Below, in pieces: positions 53,902 to 64,000 of a stretch of 64,000 nucleotides of DNA. How positions within the stretch are numbered: position 1 is the stretch's first letter; every line of letters begins with the position of its first letter. The translations under genes and the position numbers were made by a program. This stretch comes from Margaritifera margaritifera (lineage: Eukaryota; Mollusca; Bivalvia; Unionida; Margaritiferidae): contig JAQPZY010001297.1 in assembly GCA_029931535.1 (NCBI GenBank), positions 1,178,001 through 1,242,000 on the forward strand, written 5' to 3'. The notes beneath the pieces are model-generated. The model did no database searches and had not been told where the DNA came from. It saw nothing but the letters and a program-made list of their open reading frames with translations.

Positions 53902-54635
53902 TGGCCACCCAATTCTCTTAGAAACAGAGATACTATTCAATCATTGCCAAACAATCTGTTTTGTTATATGTTGTGTATGTGTTTGTCTTGCACAAAAACT
54001 AAAATTTAAACCCCTTACCCCTCTTGTGTGATAGTATAGAAGTATGTTTGTGGGTATAGTGCGTGTAAGCACTCCTACCTTGCCTGTGTGCGATAGAGTG
54101 TGATTAAATTCCCCTTCTTTTACATCTATCCCCCTTTTGTGATAGTATATATGTATGTTTGTAAGTATAGCGTGTATATTCCTACCCTTTTCGTTGGTTA
54201 GTAAGTGTAGGGGTGTTGGATAGTAGATGAATGAGTGTTGGTAACTCTAAACGACGTGTTGGATAGTAAATGTGGGGTATTGCAGAGTAGATAACTAGGT
54301 ATTGGATAGTAGATAACTAAATATTAGTCACTCCAAACGGCGTGTTCGATAGTAAATGTAGTTTTAACATTACATTTCCCCTTATGCCCATACATTTTTC
54401 AACATAGAGGCGTAATGTTAAATTCCCCTTATGTCTCACTGAGTCCCACTTATGTTAAATTCCCATTTAGCCCCATAGAATCCCATCCAGGTTAAATTCC
54501 CCTTGTATCTATAACATGCTACTCCTATAGGCTAATGTTAAACCTATGGACCAATGTTAAATTCCCTTATGCTCCATATGGTCCCACATGGCCAAATGTT
54601 AATTCCACTTATGCCCTATGTCATCCTTCATTACT
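53902..54635. repeat. Right terminal inverted repeat of element B (~0.73 kb)
   Basis: Reverse complement of 43,291-44,283 with substitutions and fewer internal units; ends CATTACT. 'ATGTTAAATTCCCCTTATG' blocks dominate the outer 250 bp. Confidence 0.88.
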
Positions 54636-55260
54636 ACTAGTGCATAATTGAAAAATGGGACCCCGCAAGAAAGTGTCATCAGTCCGACACTCTTCAATGT
54701 AACGATTAATCCAAATAATTAGATCTCTCCAAATTCAGATATGGAAAGCTGGAAACCTTAAAAATCAAACAGTAATATGAAAATTACAAAAAGGCTTAAA
54801 TGAAATAGGCAAATGGTCAAATAAATAAAACAGTACGTGTAGTTTTCCGCACAGGCGGCCGAGAACACCCACCCCAACTTAATCCCACCTAAACAGTAGA
54901 TACGTCTTTTAATTATAGCTCGTTGTACTGATATCGCTCTTTAGGTGCGCAGCAGTAGCGTCTGCCATGTCAGTAGTGAAATAGATTGTAAACAAAGCGA
55001 ATCAGTGCGTGAAAATAATCAATCGAATTACCCACAATGACTACAGAAGTAAAAAGTTAAATGCCCCCGGATTTGAGTAAGATAACGAAATGAATAGACG
55101 ACATGAGAAATTGGCCAAATGTGATGATGTATTGTGACATTTACAATTATATGGTTTCGTCAAAAACGGTCGATGGAAGCGAAATGAAAAACTATAAAAG
55201 TTTACAAAGCTACAATTACTTTCAAAGTGGCAATGTTGACATGATTTTACATAGCGTGTG
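54636..55260. other. No supported gene
   Basis: Flank of element B. Nothing coding or repetitive recognised. Confidence 0.5.
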
Positions 55261-55278
55261 CAGTGACAACAATACATA

Positions 55279-55393
55279 AGAGTTTTACATAAGAGTTTTA
55301 CAGTCAAACATACGAGTTTTACAGTCAAACATAAGAGTTTTACAGTCAAACATAAGAGTTTTACAGTCAAACATAAGAGTTTTACAGTCAAAC
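55279..55393. repeat. Minisatellite of 21-bp units, 5 copies
   Basis: 'ATAAGAGTTTTACAGTCAAAC' repeated; the antisense LLCLTVK ORF is an artefact. Confidence 0.93.
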
Positions 55394-55529
55394 CAACTGT
55401 TAGGGAGACTGTTGTGCAAGCTCACACCAATCACGATTTACTGACATCTTGTGAAAAATTTTCTATTATTTTTTCAGAAATATGTAACTCTGGACAATAC
55501 TCAGATTGAAAAGTTGCAAAATAATACCA

Positions 55530-56320
55530 TGACGTAAAGTAAAAGTACCCTATGGAAAGACAACAGGAAAATCAAGATTACTGCAAGTAGTGAGCATAAA
55601 ATTCTCATAAAGGATTCCACTGATTGCACAAATTTTATAAGAGAACATTACATTCCAAATTTGTAGGAAACAAATTCACAAACCATGGACTTCAAATTAA
55701 AGTGGCAGCAAAACAATATTTATATTCTGATTGATATTCTCTTATTGAAAAAGGATGTAATTTTAAATGAAGACACACTGCTTGAAATTAAAAGTCCAGT
55801 GTCTATTAACTGGACCACATTGGATGAACTTTTTTCAAACAAGAAATATGATGTCCAAAAGAGTGGCAATGATAGTCTTATTATTAAGAAGAAAGGGAAT
55901 AGAAAAATACAGTTAACACTGTTTTGCACTGGACTTAAGAAAGGTAAACTTCTTGTATGGCTTAGTGCAGATGACCACAAGTTTGTGCATGTAAAGTATG
56001 TTACAAATTATGTAAATGACCATGTTACAAGACTATTTACATTTTATGCAGATAAAATGATGTCCAAAAGAGTGGCAATGAGAGTCTGATTCTTAAGAAG
56101 AAAGGGAATAGAAGGTTCTATATGCAAAAATACAGTTAACACTGTTTTGCACTGGACTTAAGAAATGTAAACTTCTTGTATGGCTTAGTGCATAGGACCA
56201 CAAGTTTGTGAATGTAAAGTATGATGAAATATTTGTAAATGGCTATGTTACAAGACTACGTACATTTTATGCAGAGAAAATGATGTCATGCGTAGTTGAT
56301 GAAATTGAAGACCACCGCTT
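55530..56320 (+). pseudogene. YqaJ-type viral recombinase/exonuclease domain, with tandem duplication
   Basis: Frames show STLWKDNRKIKITASSEHKI (the RITAS motif), NFIREHYIPN, TLLEIKSPVSIN (E-x-K nuclease motif), then VTRLFTFYADKMM. The last ~205 bp (about 55,850-56,055) are duplicated at 56,057-56,288, where RFYMQ and VKYDEIFVNGYVTRLRTFYA are better preserved. YqaJ/lambda-exo-like nucleases are common as single relics in invertebrate genomes. Stops and shifts make it non-functional. Confidence 0.6.
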
Positions 56321-56514
56321 ATTGTTCAGTAAGACTTTCAAAACATGTATGCGTCTGTGACTTTAAATTTAAATAATTATATGTTTGTATTAGTTCTGAT
56401 TTTTTAAACCATGTTATGATGTTAATGAATGTGTCATTTATGTAAATTACAGATTTGGACAAATCAAATTTAGTCATTTCATGTGTGAGTTCAAGTTTCA
56501 CCTTTAGTCAAGTG

Positions 56515-56545
56515 AAAAAATTTACTCATAAAAAAATTATGAGTT
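56515..56545. repeat. Hairpin ACTCATAA-AAAAA-TTATGAGT
   Basis: Perfect 8-bp arms near 56,523-56,543. 'CACTCATAAAAAA' recurs near 58,399, so it might mark ends of the THAP/DDE element between them. Confidence 0.45.
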
Positions 56546-56779
56546 TCTTGCTGAAGGAGGTTGGGTCTCTCCGGATACTTTGGAAAAACCGGTCGCCATG
56601 ATATAGCTGGGGAACTGTTAAAGGTGGTATAAACACATCCAATTAACAAAAGCCATTAAAATCTGTCACCAGTACAAAGTTGAAATATTGCTGACAACTA
56701 CATTGAGCTGTGTATTGTATTCCACCAAAAAGAGATCAAGAAGGTCTAAGCATAATATTTTATTAAACATATAGAGTAT

Positions 56780-58290
56780 CAGTCACTTTCATCAGAATCT
56801 CGTATCAAGTCAGCTCTTAAACTCACAAATGCTGCACACACAACAAACATGTCATCAAAGAGTTTAAGGGAAGCCACTGGCACTGTGCAGCTTTATATTG
56901 TGAAAACTTTCAGTATCCTGGTAGCTCTTTCTATATGGGTGCGAACTAGTACAATTTATGTGTTGTTGATGTAACATCTTCTGCACTATGGCTTGCATTA
57001 TAGAACGCAGGAATGTTAAGTTTTACTGATTTGGAAAAAGCAAATCATATATTGTAAAACCAAGGTCTGCCATATCACATCAAGGGAGAACGTAATTTAA
57101 AATCCGGTTTTTTTTTCTTCAATGAATCTGTCACTTTCCCGTCCACCAAACGGCTTTGAAATAAACATAGTTTGCCCATGTGGATATATTCCTACCATAT
57201 ATTTGGCAGTGTTCTGATATTTATAATACTGTAGATCTCACCTCTACTTTTAAGATTAGTTGGCCTCTTAATAAATGTTTCTGCACAATCAATAATACAA
57301 GTAGTGCGGGTGTAGTTTTCTCTGAAAGATTCCGGACAAAAGTCTCCAATTATTGCCCTTGGAAGTCATATTATTAGTGATTTCAACTTATGTGCTAAGA
57401 TTGGAATCCAAGAATTGAAAATCTTGCATGCTAAGCTTCTTGAAATTCCTACACTTCGACTAAGGGTTAACTTTAATCTCGTTAGAAAAGGCATTATTAT
57501 TAGATCTGCTATCTCCAAATGAAAATTAAACGTGTTAAATTGAGACATAGAGTCGACCAAAGTAAAGATGGCTTGTATTATCACATCTATATATATTAAA
57601 GCATCACTGTCAGTAACAAAATTTTGAGCCGCACACATTGTTCCCTCCATCTATATTGCTTTGAATCCCCTTTTCCTCTGTCAAAGTATTATTTGTCTGA
57701 GAAGACAGTGTCTGAAAATATGTCCATTCTTGCGCATAAGAATCGTTATTGTGAATTGTAAAGTGTGATTCGTCATACTATGTAGCAGCAGTACATGTAG
57801 TTTGGGTTTCAACAACGTTTAAACTATATGTAGCCTCACCATTTACCGAAATGTTTAATTCATTTTCCGAACAAAAGTTCTCATCATACTGATCATTACT
57901 AGGTTCTTGTCTCCGATATTTGCGCCGACCCAGTGTTGCTTTGCTTTCATAGCCCACTTTAAACTTTGGAAATGGGTTTCTCTCCGTCGGCATTCCGTCT
58001 AAAATGTGTTAAGAACAAACAAAAACCTTTTTCGGTAATGTTTATCGATGTATGGCTTTAAACCACTCAAGCTTCGTTGGCCCATTTCACGGTATAGAAT
58101 GAAATTAAAATGAAACCAACACGCATAGTATTCATGCACTGTCCGTATATTTCACACATTGACTTTCTCCATAAATTCAGTTTGCGACAATTATTTGAAC
58201 ATCCATTGACGGAACATGAACTGCCTCCACCCTTTTTATATTTTCCATTCCATTGTTATCCATGTCAATTTTTAAGAGAAAACGAGCAAA
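56780..58290 (-). pseudogene. THAP/DDE (Tnp_4-like) transposase relic with intron
   Basis: An upstream exon near 58,150-58,240 has a THAP-like start (CSVNGCSNNCRKLNLWRKSM). A second exon begins after an acceptor (TTTTAG) near 57,998: GMPTERNPFPKFKVGY..., matching the THAP C-terminal part. The transposase core follows: MPFLTRLKLTLSRS, SLACKIFNSWIPIL (57,400-57,540), CIIDCAETFIKRPTNLK (57,240-57,300), [20 protein letters not shown] and [14 protein letters not shown] (57,080-57,200). Many stops. Confidence 0.65.
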
Positions 58291-58299
58291 GATAAAATG

Positions 58300-59275
58300 T
58301 AAACAAAATATTGATATTGTTTTGATTGCAACGCGTGCGTTATCTAATTTTCATTTCACTATCGTTATGACGCACCAGCTGATTAGTTAATGGCTGCACT
58401 CATAAAAAAGGACGTTCCTTGGCATAATACTCGACGAATGGCAGTAGTGGGCTAAAAGAGAGATTAGGAGACTTTTATGCTTTTCTGATTCATCAAGTAC
58501 AGGACAACTTCGATCGATCCTCGCGTTGCTCGGATCGACAGATGTTGACCTTTACTTGTTAAATCATTAACATATAAAAAGTCTCATCCTACCCCCTTTT
58601 AGAAAACTACTATGCAATATGTTAACCAATTTGCTAGCTTAGTTGTTACCGCCGCTTTCTGTTCGTTAACTTATCTGTTATCGCGGATTATTGGTGGGCT
58701 TCCGCCCTCGGATACCCTCCCCCTATTTTATTGTTTCAAATATGTTTTACAAACCCAACTCAGAAAGCACGTCCAAAACAATCTTTGTGTTTTTAAAATC
58801 ATATGCTCTAGTGTTGATTCCGTCTACGCAGAGCTAAGATTCAATCATATTTTTGTAATCACTTTTTTATCCTTGTCCTATGCTCAAATTGTATCTATGT
58901 TTATTGTTATTTTTTTGTATTTTTCATTGCTGATTGGCAAATAAAAATTATGAACGATCTCAGTAATTATTTCTGTTAGCACATCAAGCAGATGAAAATA
59001 TTTGTTGTCGCTATTTGTGTTTACCAGCGTTAATGTTATTTTTCTAGTGTCTGATTTAAACAATCTGCCGCTAATCTCATCTTCTATCTTTACTGACAGA
59101 CTTATTTTTATACATCAGTGGAATAAAGCTACTATTTTATTTTTCTGCTTTTCGATTGTTATCACAGATTTGGCGTTGTTTATTTCACAAAGTAGTGTGT
59201 CAATATAAATCATTATATTTAGGTTCACGTACAATTTTAAAGTTTATGCTCAAAATAAATATAAGTTTGGCATGT
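58300..59275. other. Unassigned, possible left edge of element D
   Basis: + strand ORFs at 58,612-58,944 (110 codons) and 59,002-59,208 are hydrophobic and low confidence. A minus-strand frame near 59,000-59,210 (KIEDEISGRLFKSDTRKI) also looks plausible. No terminal repeat for element D could be set. Confidence 0.3.
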
Positions 59276-59279
59276 AACT

Positions 59280-59700
59280 AAATTCTTCGTATTCTATTTC
59301 GTACTTTTTCATGTCGCGAAGGACCAAGAGGTAAAATATCTGACATCATGTTGTCAATTGTTTTGAACTTTAAATCGTCCATATCGTCGCTTGTTCCTCG
59401 CAAGTAGGCTCCGATTTAAATCATCAGCTTGTTGTATGTGGTAAACCCAAGTTTGCAAGCTAATTTTTTGTTTCTAATCTAGGTTTTATTTGTTTTGCTG
59501 CCACACCAAGTGCTATGCCATCACCAGAAATATTTAAAAGAAAAGGGTTAAGCGTTTATTCCACCAGATGCTACACCACCACTTGTTAACACAATTGGGC
59601 CATAACCAATCAACATTAGTATTCTACCACGCAATCAGTTCTTTTCTGTCGTCAACAGGACTATTTTGTGAAATATGATTAAAATCCAGAACTTGTTTCT
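59280..59700 (-). pseudogene. Unassigned minus-strand relic of element D
   Basis: Contains LIGYGPIVLTSGGVASGG (hydrophobic, Gly-rich) near 59,590, later DDMDDLKFKTIDNMMSDILP and SRHEKVRNRIRRI near 59,290-59,390, in more than one frame. Looks like one decayed gene. Family not recognised. Confidence 0.35.
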
Positions 59701-59715
59701 TCATTATTAATTTTA

Positions 59716-59958
59716 TTATACAATATTAATGGCAAACATTAAACGTCTTAGCAGCTTCTTTGACAAATCAGCGTTTTCTGGTTTAGCAAGAAAATCTTTA
59801 TACTTGGTAAAGAAAGCTGAATCTTTATTTGCAATTTGCGCTTCTTCATCGGCAGTAAACATGTACTGTGCAACGGGCCCAAGCTGGCTTGGCATGCTGT
59901 CAACTTCACTAATGTAACTGATATCAGGAAGATGATCATGTGTGTTAGTAAAGGCCAA
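59716..59958 (-). CDS. Unknown 80-aa protein of element D
   Basis: Intact ORF (MAFTNTHDHLPDISYISEVD...), acidic and polar with helical AKPENADLSKKLLRRLM at the end. No family recognised. Confidence 0.35.
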   Translation of the reverse strand: MAFTNTHDHLPDISYISEVDSMPSQLGPVAQYMFTADEEAQIANKDSAFFTKYKDFLAKPENADLSKKLLRRLMFAINIV

Positions 59959-60341
59959 AGCGTTTTTTTACAAGATGTATTGAGGCCCCAGTTGTAAAAT
60001 ATTTGTGAAAAATAACATATGCTGCAGCAAACTTACCTGTTACCTCCACAGAGTTTTTAGTGTCATCATTTTGAAATATTTTACTTTCAACGTTTACAAT
60101 TTTTATTATCAAATTTTGTAGTTTTTCATATTCTTTTGAAACAATATTTTGAACATTAAAATAAAATCTTTATGATTTAATTGTATTTTCACGCTGTATG
60201 CTTAAGTCGGCTTCTATTGGCCACGTTACATTTTCATTAATATGCGAGCTTTTTGTACTATGCCACCAATTAAAACAAAGTTCTTCTTTTATTGCACAAT
60301 CCTCAATTTTTTTACTGCGTCCCAAGCTGCAGAAACCTCCA

Positions 60342-61010
60342 TTACAGAATAACTTTTTTAACAGCTAGGTAAGCTGTCATTATTAAATAAGATGAAGCCA
60401 GCACATCTGCATCTCTTGTTTCTTTACGGACAGCTTTTATTGTGTCAATATCCTCAAAATTTAAACCAATATCACGATGCAACCTTCGCTTAGCATATTT
60501 TGATCTTAAATTTCGATTTTTACTTAACACACATTTTCTTTGTTCTGCGTGCTTATCCAAACATTCGCGATTTTTTTCAAGTTTTCCTTTTTCTAATTAA
60601 TTTACACTGTATAATTGACTGAACAGTATTATGATTTAATTCTGATATAATAAGATGCATGGGTTTTTCTAGTTCTTCTTCAAGTTTATCAACTGCCTTG
60701 CTGCTGCAAATTTGTGTCATAGTATCATGCTCAATTATTTTATTAAGCATTTCATTTTCCCGCATAGCTTTGACTGAGACATAATTATTTTCAAATGAAT
60801 TTAAATTATTTGGGTCGGAAACATCATAAACATTACCGGCGCCTGAGTTTTAAAGCAAAAACAGCCTGCTGCATGCATCTATTTGCTGTTGTTTTGCCGC
60901 AGCAGATGGGTCATTTTTGTGATTTATATTTACAAAAAGCCGCATTGTTAAAATTTTTACAAACTTCAATAAAGTCAACCATTATTTATCAGTATTACAC
61001 TAAATCATGA
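60342..61010 (-). pseudogene. Unknown helical protein of element D, two frames
   Basis: 60,765-60,577 (EMLNKIIEHDTMTQICSSKA, then KLEEELEKPMHLIISELNHN) and 60,560-60,342 (RRLHRDIGLNFEDIDTIKAV, then YLIMTAYLAVKKVIL) appear to be consecutive parts of one gene, with an upstream frame reaching about 60,880. Unknown function. Confidence 0.4.
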
Positions 61011-61126
61011 AGTGTAAACATTTCAAAGCAACTTAACCCTGGATTGCCTGTTTCACCTGCTAAAGTCTAAAATATTTATATTTTGTTGCTGCTACAGGTG
61101 TTGCTAGAATAAATTCTTGTGCTACG

Positions 61127-62342
61127 TTAAATATTTACTGCTGTATAAGGTGTTGTAAAAGAAATATTGTCTGTTGATCCCTCAAATCGCCAATTGTAAA
61201 TTCTGTCTGTACCTGAGGTTCTTAACCGCAGTTGAAATTTCCAGATGGAAACAGCGCTGGGACATTTTATCATCATCCAAAAGTTTGCTGATATGCAGCT
61301 TGTTGCCCAACCTAAGCCGCCTGGGTCGCCAGTATTATGCCACGCGTAAGCATATAATGGTAACAATCCTGGAAACGTTGATGATGCGCTGGCAATAAAA
61401 CCGTTTCTTTTTCCTGTTTCAGAATGTAGCAGAGGAATAAAACCTACATTATTTATCACGCGCTTTGTTCCAACAGCAACTGAATCAATTTATTTGTTAA
61501 ATCATCACCTGCTGTTTGCACTGCTTGTGATTTTACTTTGTTTGTACCAAGATTAAGGTCACCTGTCATTGTGTCTCCAGCTTTTTTAACAACAGCCAGT
61601 GTAACATTATTTAAGCTGGAATATGGAATAGCATCACCAGGGTCCATTGGCACTGGAACATTCATTTTTTTCTTGTTGTTCGTGTTTATATTTCCTTGCA
61701 TTATGTCATTAGATCGATCAAATGCATAGTCTCTAAGAAATGTGTAACTAATCACATATGTTAAATCACCTGGCGAGTCCTGGCTTAGTCCGGTAGTTAC
61801 ATTGCCGCTCATTCTTAATGAACCTGTCATTATTGCGCCACCAAGTGAAACGCATTTTGCAACCTCTGATTTTTCTTGAGCATAGCCCGTTGCTATCACC
61901 TTCCAGTGGTAGTGGATAAGTAGTTGAAAGACCGGTAATTTTACCACAATTTATAAAAGATAAATTACCTTGAATAATATCACCAGATTTACTTACTTTA
62001 GTATTATTTAGCGTGTTCAACTTGTCTAAGCTAGCTGCTTGCGATGGATTATCAGCAATCAACGGACATGTTGTTTCCAAGTTGATTATTTTTTTTTTAC
62101 CAGTCATATTTAATAACCTGTCATTGTGTCACCTGATTTACTAACTTTAGCATCAAGCTGACTTAAACTAGCAGCTTGCGTTGGATTACCACCTGACATT
62201 GGATATGTTGTTCCAAATTAATTATTGAGATTTCCTGTCACTGTGTCGCCTGATTTACTAACTTTAGTATTATCTTGGTCAGTAGTAACAACTGCGATTC
62301 TGCTTCTCCAATAAGCCTTCCAAATTTTGTATAATCGCTCAT
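61127..62342 (-). pseudogene. Fibre-like protein with phage-tail-fibre repeats and discoidin-like C-terminus
   Basis: ATG 62,342 (MSDYTKFGRLIGEAESQ). Several repeats of 'KVSKSGDTMTG.L' (62,270, 62,120, 61,990, 61,570: VVKKAGDTMTGDLNLGTNKV), DDLTNKLIQLLLE, then GFIASASSTFPGLLPLYAYA, NFWMMIKCPSAVSIWKFQLR and YNWRFEGSTDNISFTTPY, a domain that looks discoidin-like. Repeats of this kind occur in phage tail fibres and in fibre-like proteins of cnidarian-type Polintons; likely receptor binding. Frameshifts at about 61,460, 61,900 and 62,110-62,250. Confidence 0.7.
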
Positions 62343-62376
62343 TATTATTAAATATTTTGTATAAAAATTAAGTATA
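62343..62376. promoter_or_regulatory. 34-bp divergent spacer between fibre and ATPase genes
   Basis: Between ATGs at 62,342 (minus) and 62,377 (plus). It contains TATTATTAAATATTTTGTATAAAAATTAAGTA, with TATA-like sequence readable both ways. Unusually short for two core promoters. Confidence 0.4.
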
Positions 62377-62933
62377 ATGAGCATTATCAACTTTGATACT
62401 ATCTTATTGTTGGCCGAACAGGCTCTGGAAAAACCAATTTGCTGTTGAACATGCTGCTTAATGATTTTTTAAAACTATAACAAGATTTAAAACTACACAA
62501 TAAATCCGCAGCTGGACAGCTGCTTCACGAATACAATGACAAAATACAAAAAGAACTAGATGTAAAAGATAATACTTTTATTATATCAGACTCGGAATCG
62601 GTAACTTGATCACTCTGAAATGAAAAAAAAATTCAATCATATTTTTCGCTGTCGCGAAATAAACGATGCAACTCAGTTTATCTCGCCCATGGTTTTTACA
62701 ACATCGACAAGTTTATTAGACGAAATATTGGTTGCTTTATTATATTTTCCGGGTTTAATAACACTGATATTGGTAATATTCCAAGGGAACATTGTGCTGA
62801 TGTTACCAGAGATCAATTAATAAAGTTTTATCATAATGCAACACGTGGAGATCACGATTTTTTTTCTTTTCGAGAAATCTGCAAAAGAAAAGAAGCATAT
62901 GTTTCGCTGTGGAGTAAACACATTTTTGTGTAA
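62377..62933 (+). pseudogene. Packaging ATPase, second lineage
   Basis: ATG 62,377 (MSIINFDTI), a frameshift, then Walker A VGRTGSGKTNLLLNML, a lost or damaged middle with Walker B not visible, then FSLSRNKRCNSVYLAHGFYN and ADVTRDQLIKFYHNATRGDH, the downstream arm of Polinton ATPases. A TGA near 62,606 and a deletion of the Walker B region make it inactive. Confidence 0.75.
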
Positions 62934-62945
62934 TGAAAATTAATA

Positions 62946-63350
62946 ATGAACAGGCAAAAAATAATCAAAAAGCTTATTGCACAACGAAAAATATTAAAAG
63001 TGGCTTTTTAAGCTCGTGTTGGGCGGCAAGAAACCGAAGAAGAAACAGTTAAATTATTTAGACCAATAACAGAGGCTGTTGTTGGCAAGCTTCCATATTA
63101 AACAAAATTAACCCCAGCTGAGCTTGAGGATTTAAAGAAGAAAGGTTTAAGAGGCATTTTAGAGGGCGAACAAGAAAAAGTGCTTGAGACACTTGCTGAA
63201 CAAAAGTGAGCACAAGAACAACAACAGGCTGATATTATTCAAGCGGTAGAGCAGATTTGACCAATGAGAGAAAAAGAACGAGCTGGGTGTATAATTAAAC
63301 TTACCAAAGGAAACATTAGTGAGAATGAATATCACCAATCTGAGAAATAA
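62946..63350 (+). pseudogene. Charged helical protein of element D with several in-frame stops
   Basis: One frame from ATG 62,946 (MNRQKIIKKLIAQRKILKVA) to 63,350 with four stop codons but preserved helical character (LTPAELEDLKKKGLRGILEG, EQEKVLETLAEQ). Similar charged proteins follow the ATPase in this lineage. Function unknown. Confidence 0.45.
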
Positions 63351-63400
63351 ATACTTGTTAATTTTTGCTGACTTAAATAACATAAAGACATGGGAAGAAG

Positions 63401-63817
63401 ATGTCCAAACAGAATATTTTAAAAGACATAATTGCTGAGGGTCAAAAAGCTGAAGAAGAGCCAAATGATAATAATTTAAATCAAATTAGAGAAGGTTTTA
63501 TTGATAATACTTATTATGTTGCTGGAAATTACGTTGCAAAAATGTACAGAAAAATACTTACAAACAAATGTTAGGACCGATGGAGATAATTTGATTAAAG
63601 AGTTAGCAGAGGCTACCAACAAGTTGGCAGTGGAATTACATTGTACAGAAATCAGTCTGAGCTTGTTGATAGACTGTTGCTTTTTATTTCATCAAAAGAA
63701 GCAGGAAACACTGGAGCTGAAATTGACAACGAAATAGTTGAGATAATTGATTATTTGCGAACAAATGGTATTTTTACAACTGAAGAATATGCCGTGCTGC
63801 ATATACATTTAATCTAA
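63401..63817 (+). pseudogene. Small protein of element D, frameshifted
   Basis: ATG 63,401 (MSKQNILKDIIAEGQKAEEE); the end lies in another frame (ELVDRLLLFISSKEAGNTGA, FTTEEYAVLHIHLI). Two breaks near 63,570-63,650. No family recognised. Confidence 0.45.
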
Positions 63818-63829
63818 TTAATTTTAATA

Positions 63830-64000
63830 ATGCAAACAGCAACTTTACTTCTTAATTCAAAAAGCTCAGCAAGTAACAACAGCGCAAATTTTTATGTTGA
63901 TTACACACTACCAATCGAACTTGATTCAAAATCCCAATATGAAATTGGTTTAATATCATCTACGGTCTGGATGTCAATTTTTAACGTGAAATATGATGTA
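63830..64000 (+). CDS. Penton-like minor capsid protein, N-terminus (cut by window end)
   Basis: ATG 63,830 opens MQTATLLLNSKSS..., then YTLPIELDSKSQYEIGLISS and VWMSIFNVKYD, the start typical of penton proteins in cnidarian-type Polintons (LPI.L.....YEIGL......S..NI). Continues beyond 64,000. Open so far. Confidence 0.65.
   Translation, partial: MQTATLLLNSKSSASNNSANFYVDYTLPIELDSKSQYEIGLISSTVWMSIFNVKYDV

Larger units (their letters stand above)
43291..54635 (-). mobile_element. Element B: Polinton/Maverick related to element A, with long TIRs, internally deleted
   Basis: Bounded by inverted AGTAATG...CATTACT termini with long TIRs. Gene order from the right matches element A: coiled-coil gene, polB, BIR, F-box-like, unknown, ATPase, basic core-like, pX-like, integrase. 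Capsid genes are absent, and the integrase and polB active sites are partly deleted. No 6-bp target duplication is visible at these borders (CCTTAT left, ACTAGT right), so the true borders may differ slightly or the duplication has eroded. Confidence 0.9.
59280..64000. mobile_element. Element D: degenerate Polinton of the second lineage, runs off the window
   Basis: Divergent layout: a fibre-like gene and others on minus (59.3-62.34 kb), and a packaging ATPase, two small genes and a penton-like gene on + (62.38 kb onward). This is the gene style of cnidarian-type Polintons and differs from elements A/B. Multiple stops in most genes. The right end is outside the window. Confidence 0.7.

Noticed and set aside
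43285..54641. Six-base target site duplication around element B
   Set aside because: CCTTAT and ACTAGT do not match at the inferred borders.
55041..55391. 116-aa ORF with LLCLTVK repeats
   Set aside because: Antisense reading of the 21-bp minisatellite plus non-coding flank.
58612..59208. Two hydrophobic + strand ORFs as genes of element D
   Set aside because: AT-rich sequence yields such ORFs easily; a minus-strand frame looks at least as plausible, so no gene was called.

Overview
The window is invertebrate-animal nuclear DNA. It is AT-rich, full of tandem repeats and retroelement fragments, and contains one ordinary host gene with spliceosomal introns: ALG10, an ER glucosyltransferase, on the + strand in three exons from 20,946 to 35,697. 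A lophotrochozoan such as a mollusc seems plausible from the mix of elements, but the sequence does not fix the species.

The host gene sits among at least four Polinton/Maverick-type (adintovirus-like) DNA virus-transposon loci from two lineages. Element A (about 1-12,338) reads mostly on the minus strand. From right to left it holds a coiled-coil protein, protein-primed DNA polymerase B, a BIR/IAP-like protein, small F-box-like proteins, a packaging ATPase, small basic proteins, pX-like peptides, an LVP-type protein, an integrase with chromodomain, a penton-like minor capsid protein and a hydrophobic capsid-associated protein. Element B (43,291-54,635) is a related copy with long terminal inverted repeats (about 0.99 and 0.73 kb). 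Both are broken by frameshifts, stops and large deletions. The deletions differ: A lacks the polymerase N-terminus and a zinc-knuckle gene, while B lacks the polymerase palm, the second integrase aspartate and the capsid genes. Comparing A with B is what reveals most of the small genes. Remnant C (about 38-41.5 kb) and element D (about 59.3 kb to the window end) belong to another lineage, resembling cnidarian Polintons, with a fibre-like protein, an HNH-like nuclease, a GRTGSGKT ATPase and a different penton-like protein.

Between these are 12.3-20.9 kb of mostly unrecognised intergenic DNA, and an 11.5-kb ALG10 intron 1 holding a hAT fragment, a satellite of about 37 bp units, a LINE 3' end, tRNA-derived SINEs and several minisatellites. 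Downstream of ALG10 come more minisatellites, then remnant C and element B. Further right are a degenerate YqaJ-type nuclease with a tandem duplication (55.5-56.3 kb) and a spliced THAP/DDE transposase relic (56.8-58.3 kb), before element D.

The most novel signals are: a short Arg-rich + strand ORF conserved between A and B next to the right TIR; a two-zinc-knuckle + strand gene in B, divergent from polB; a recurring CAGTATAAAA box in front of several minus-strand genes of A and B; tandem duplication of a pX-like unit with a stop at the same codon in both copies; and tandem F-box-like genes beside an IAP gene. No major capsid protein or adenovirus-type protease was found, so none of the elements looks autonomous as seen here.
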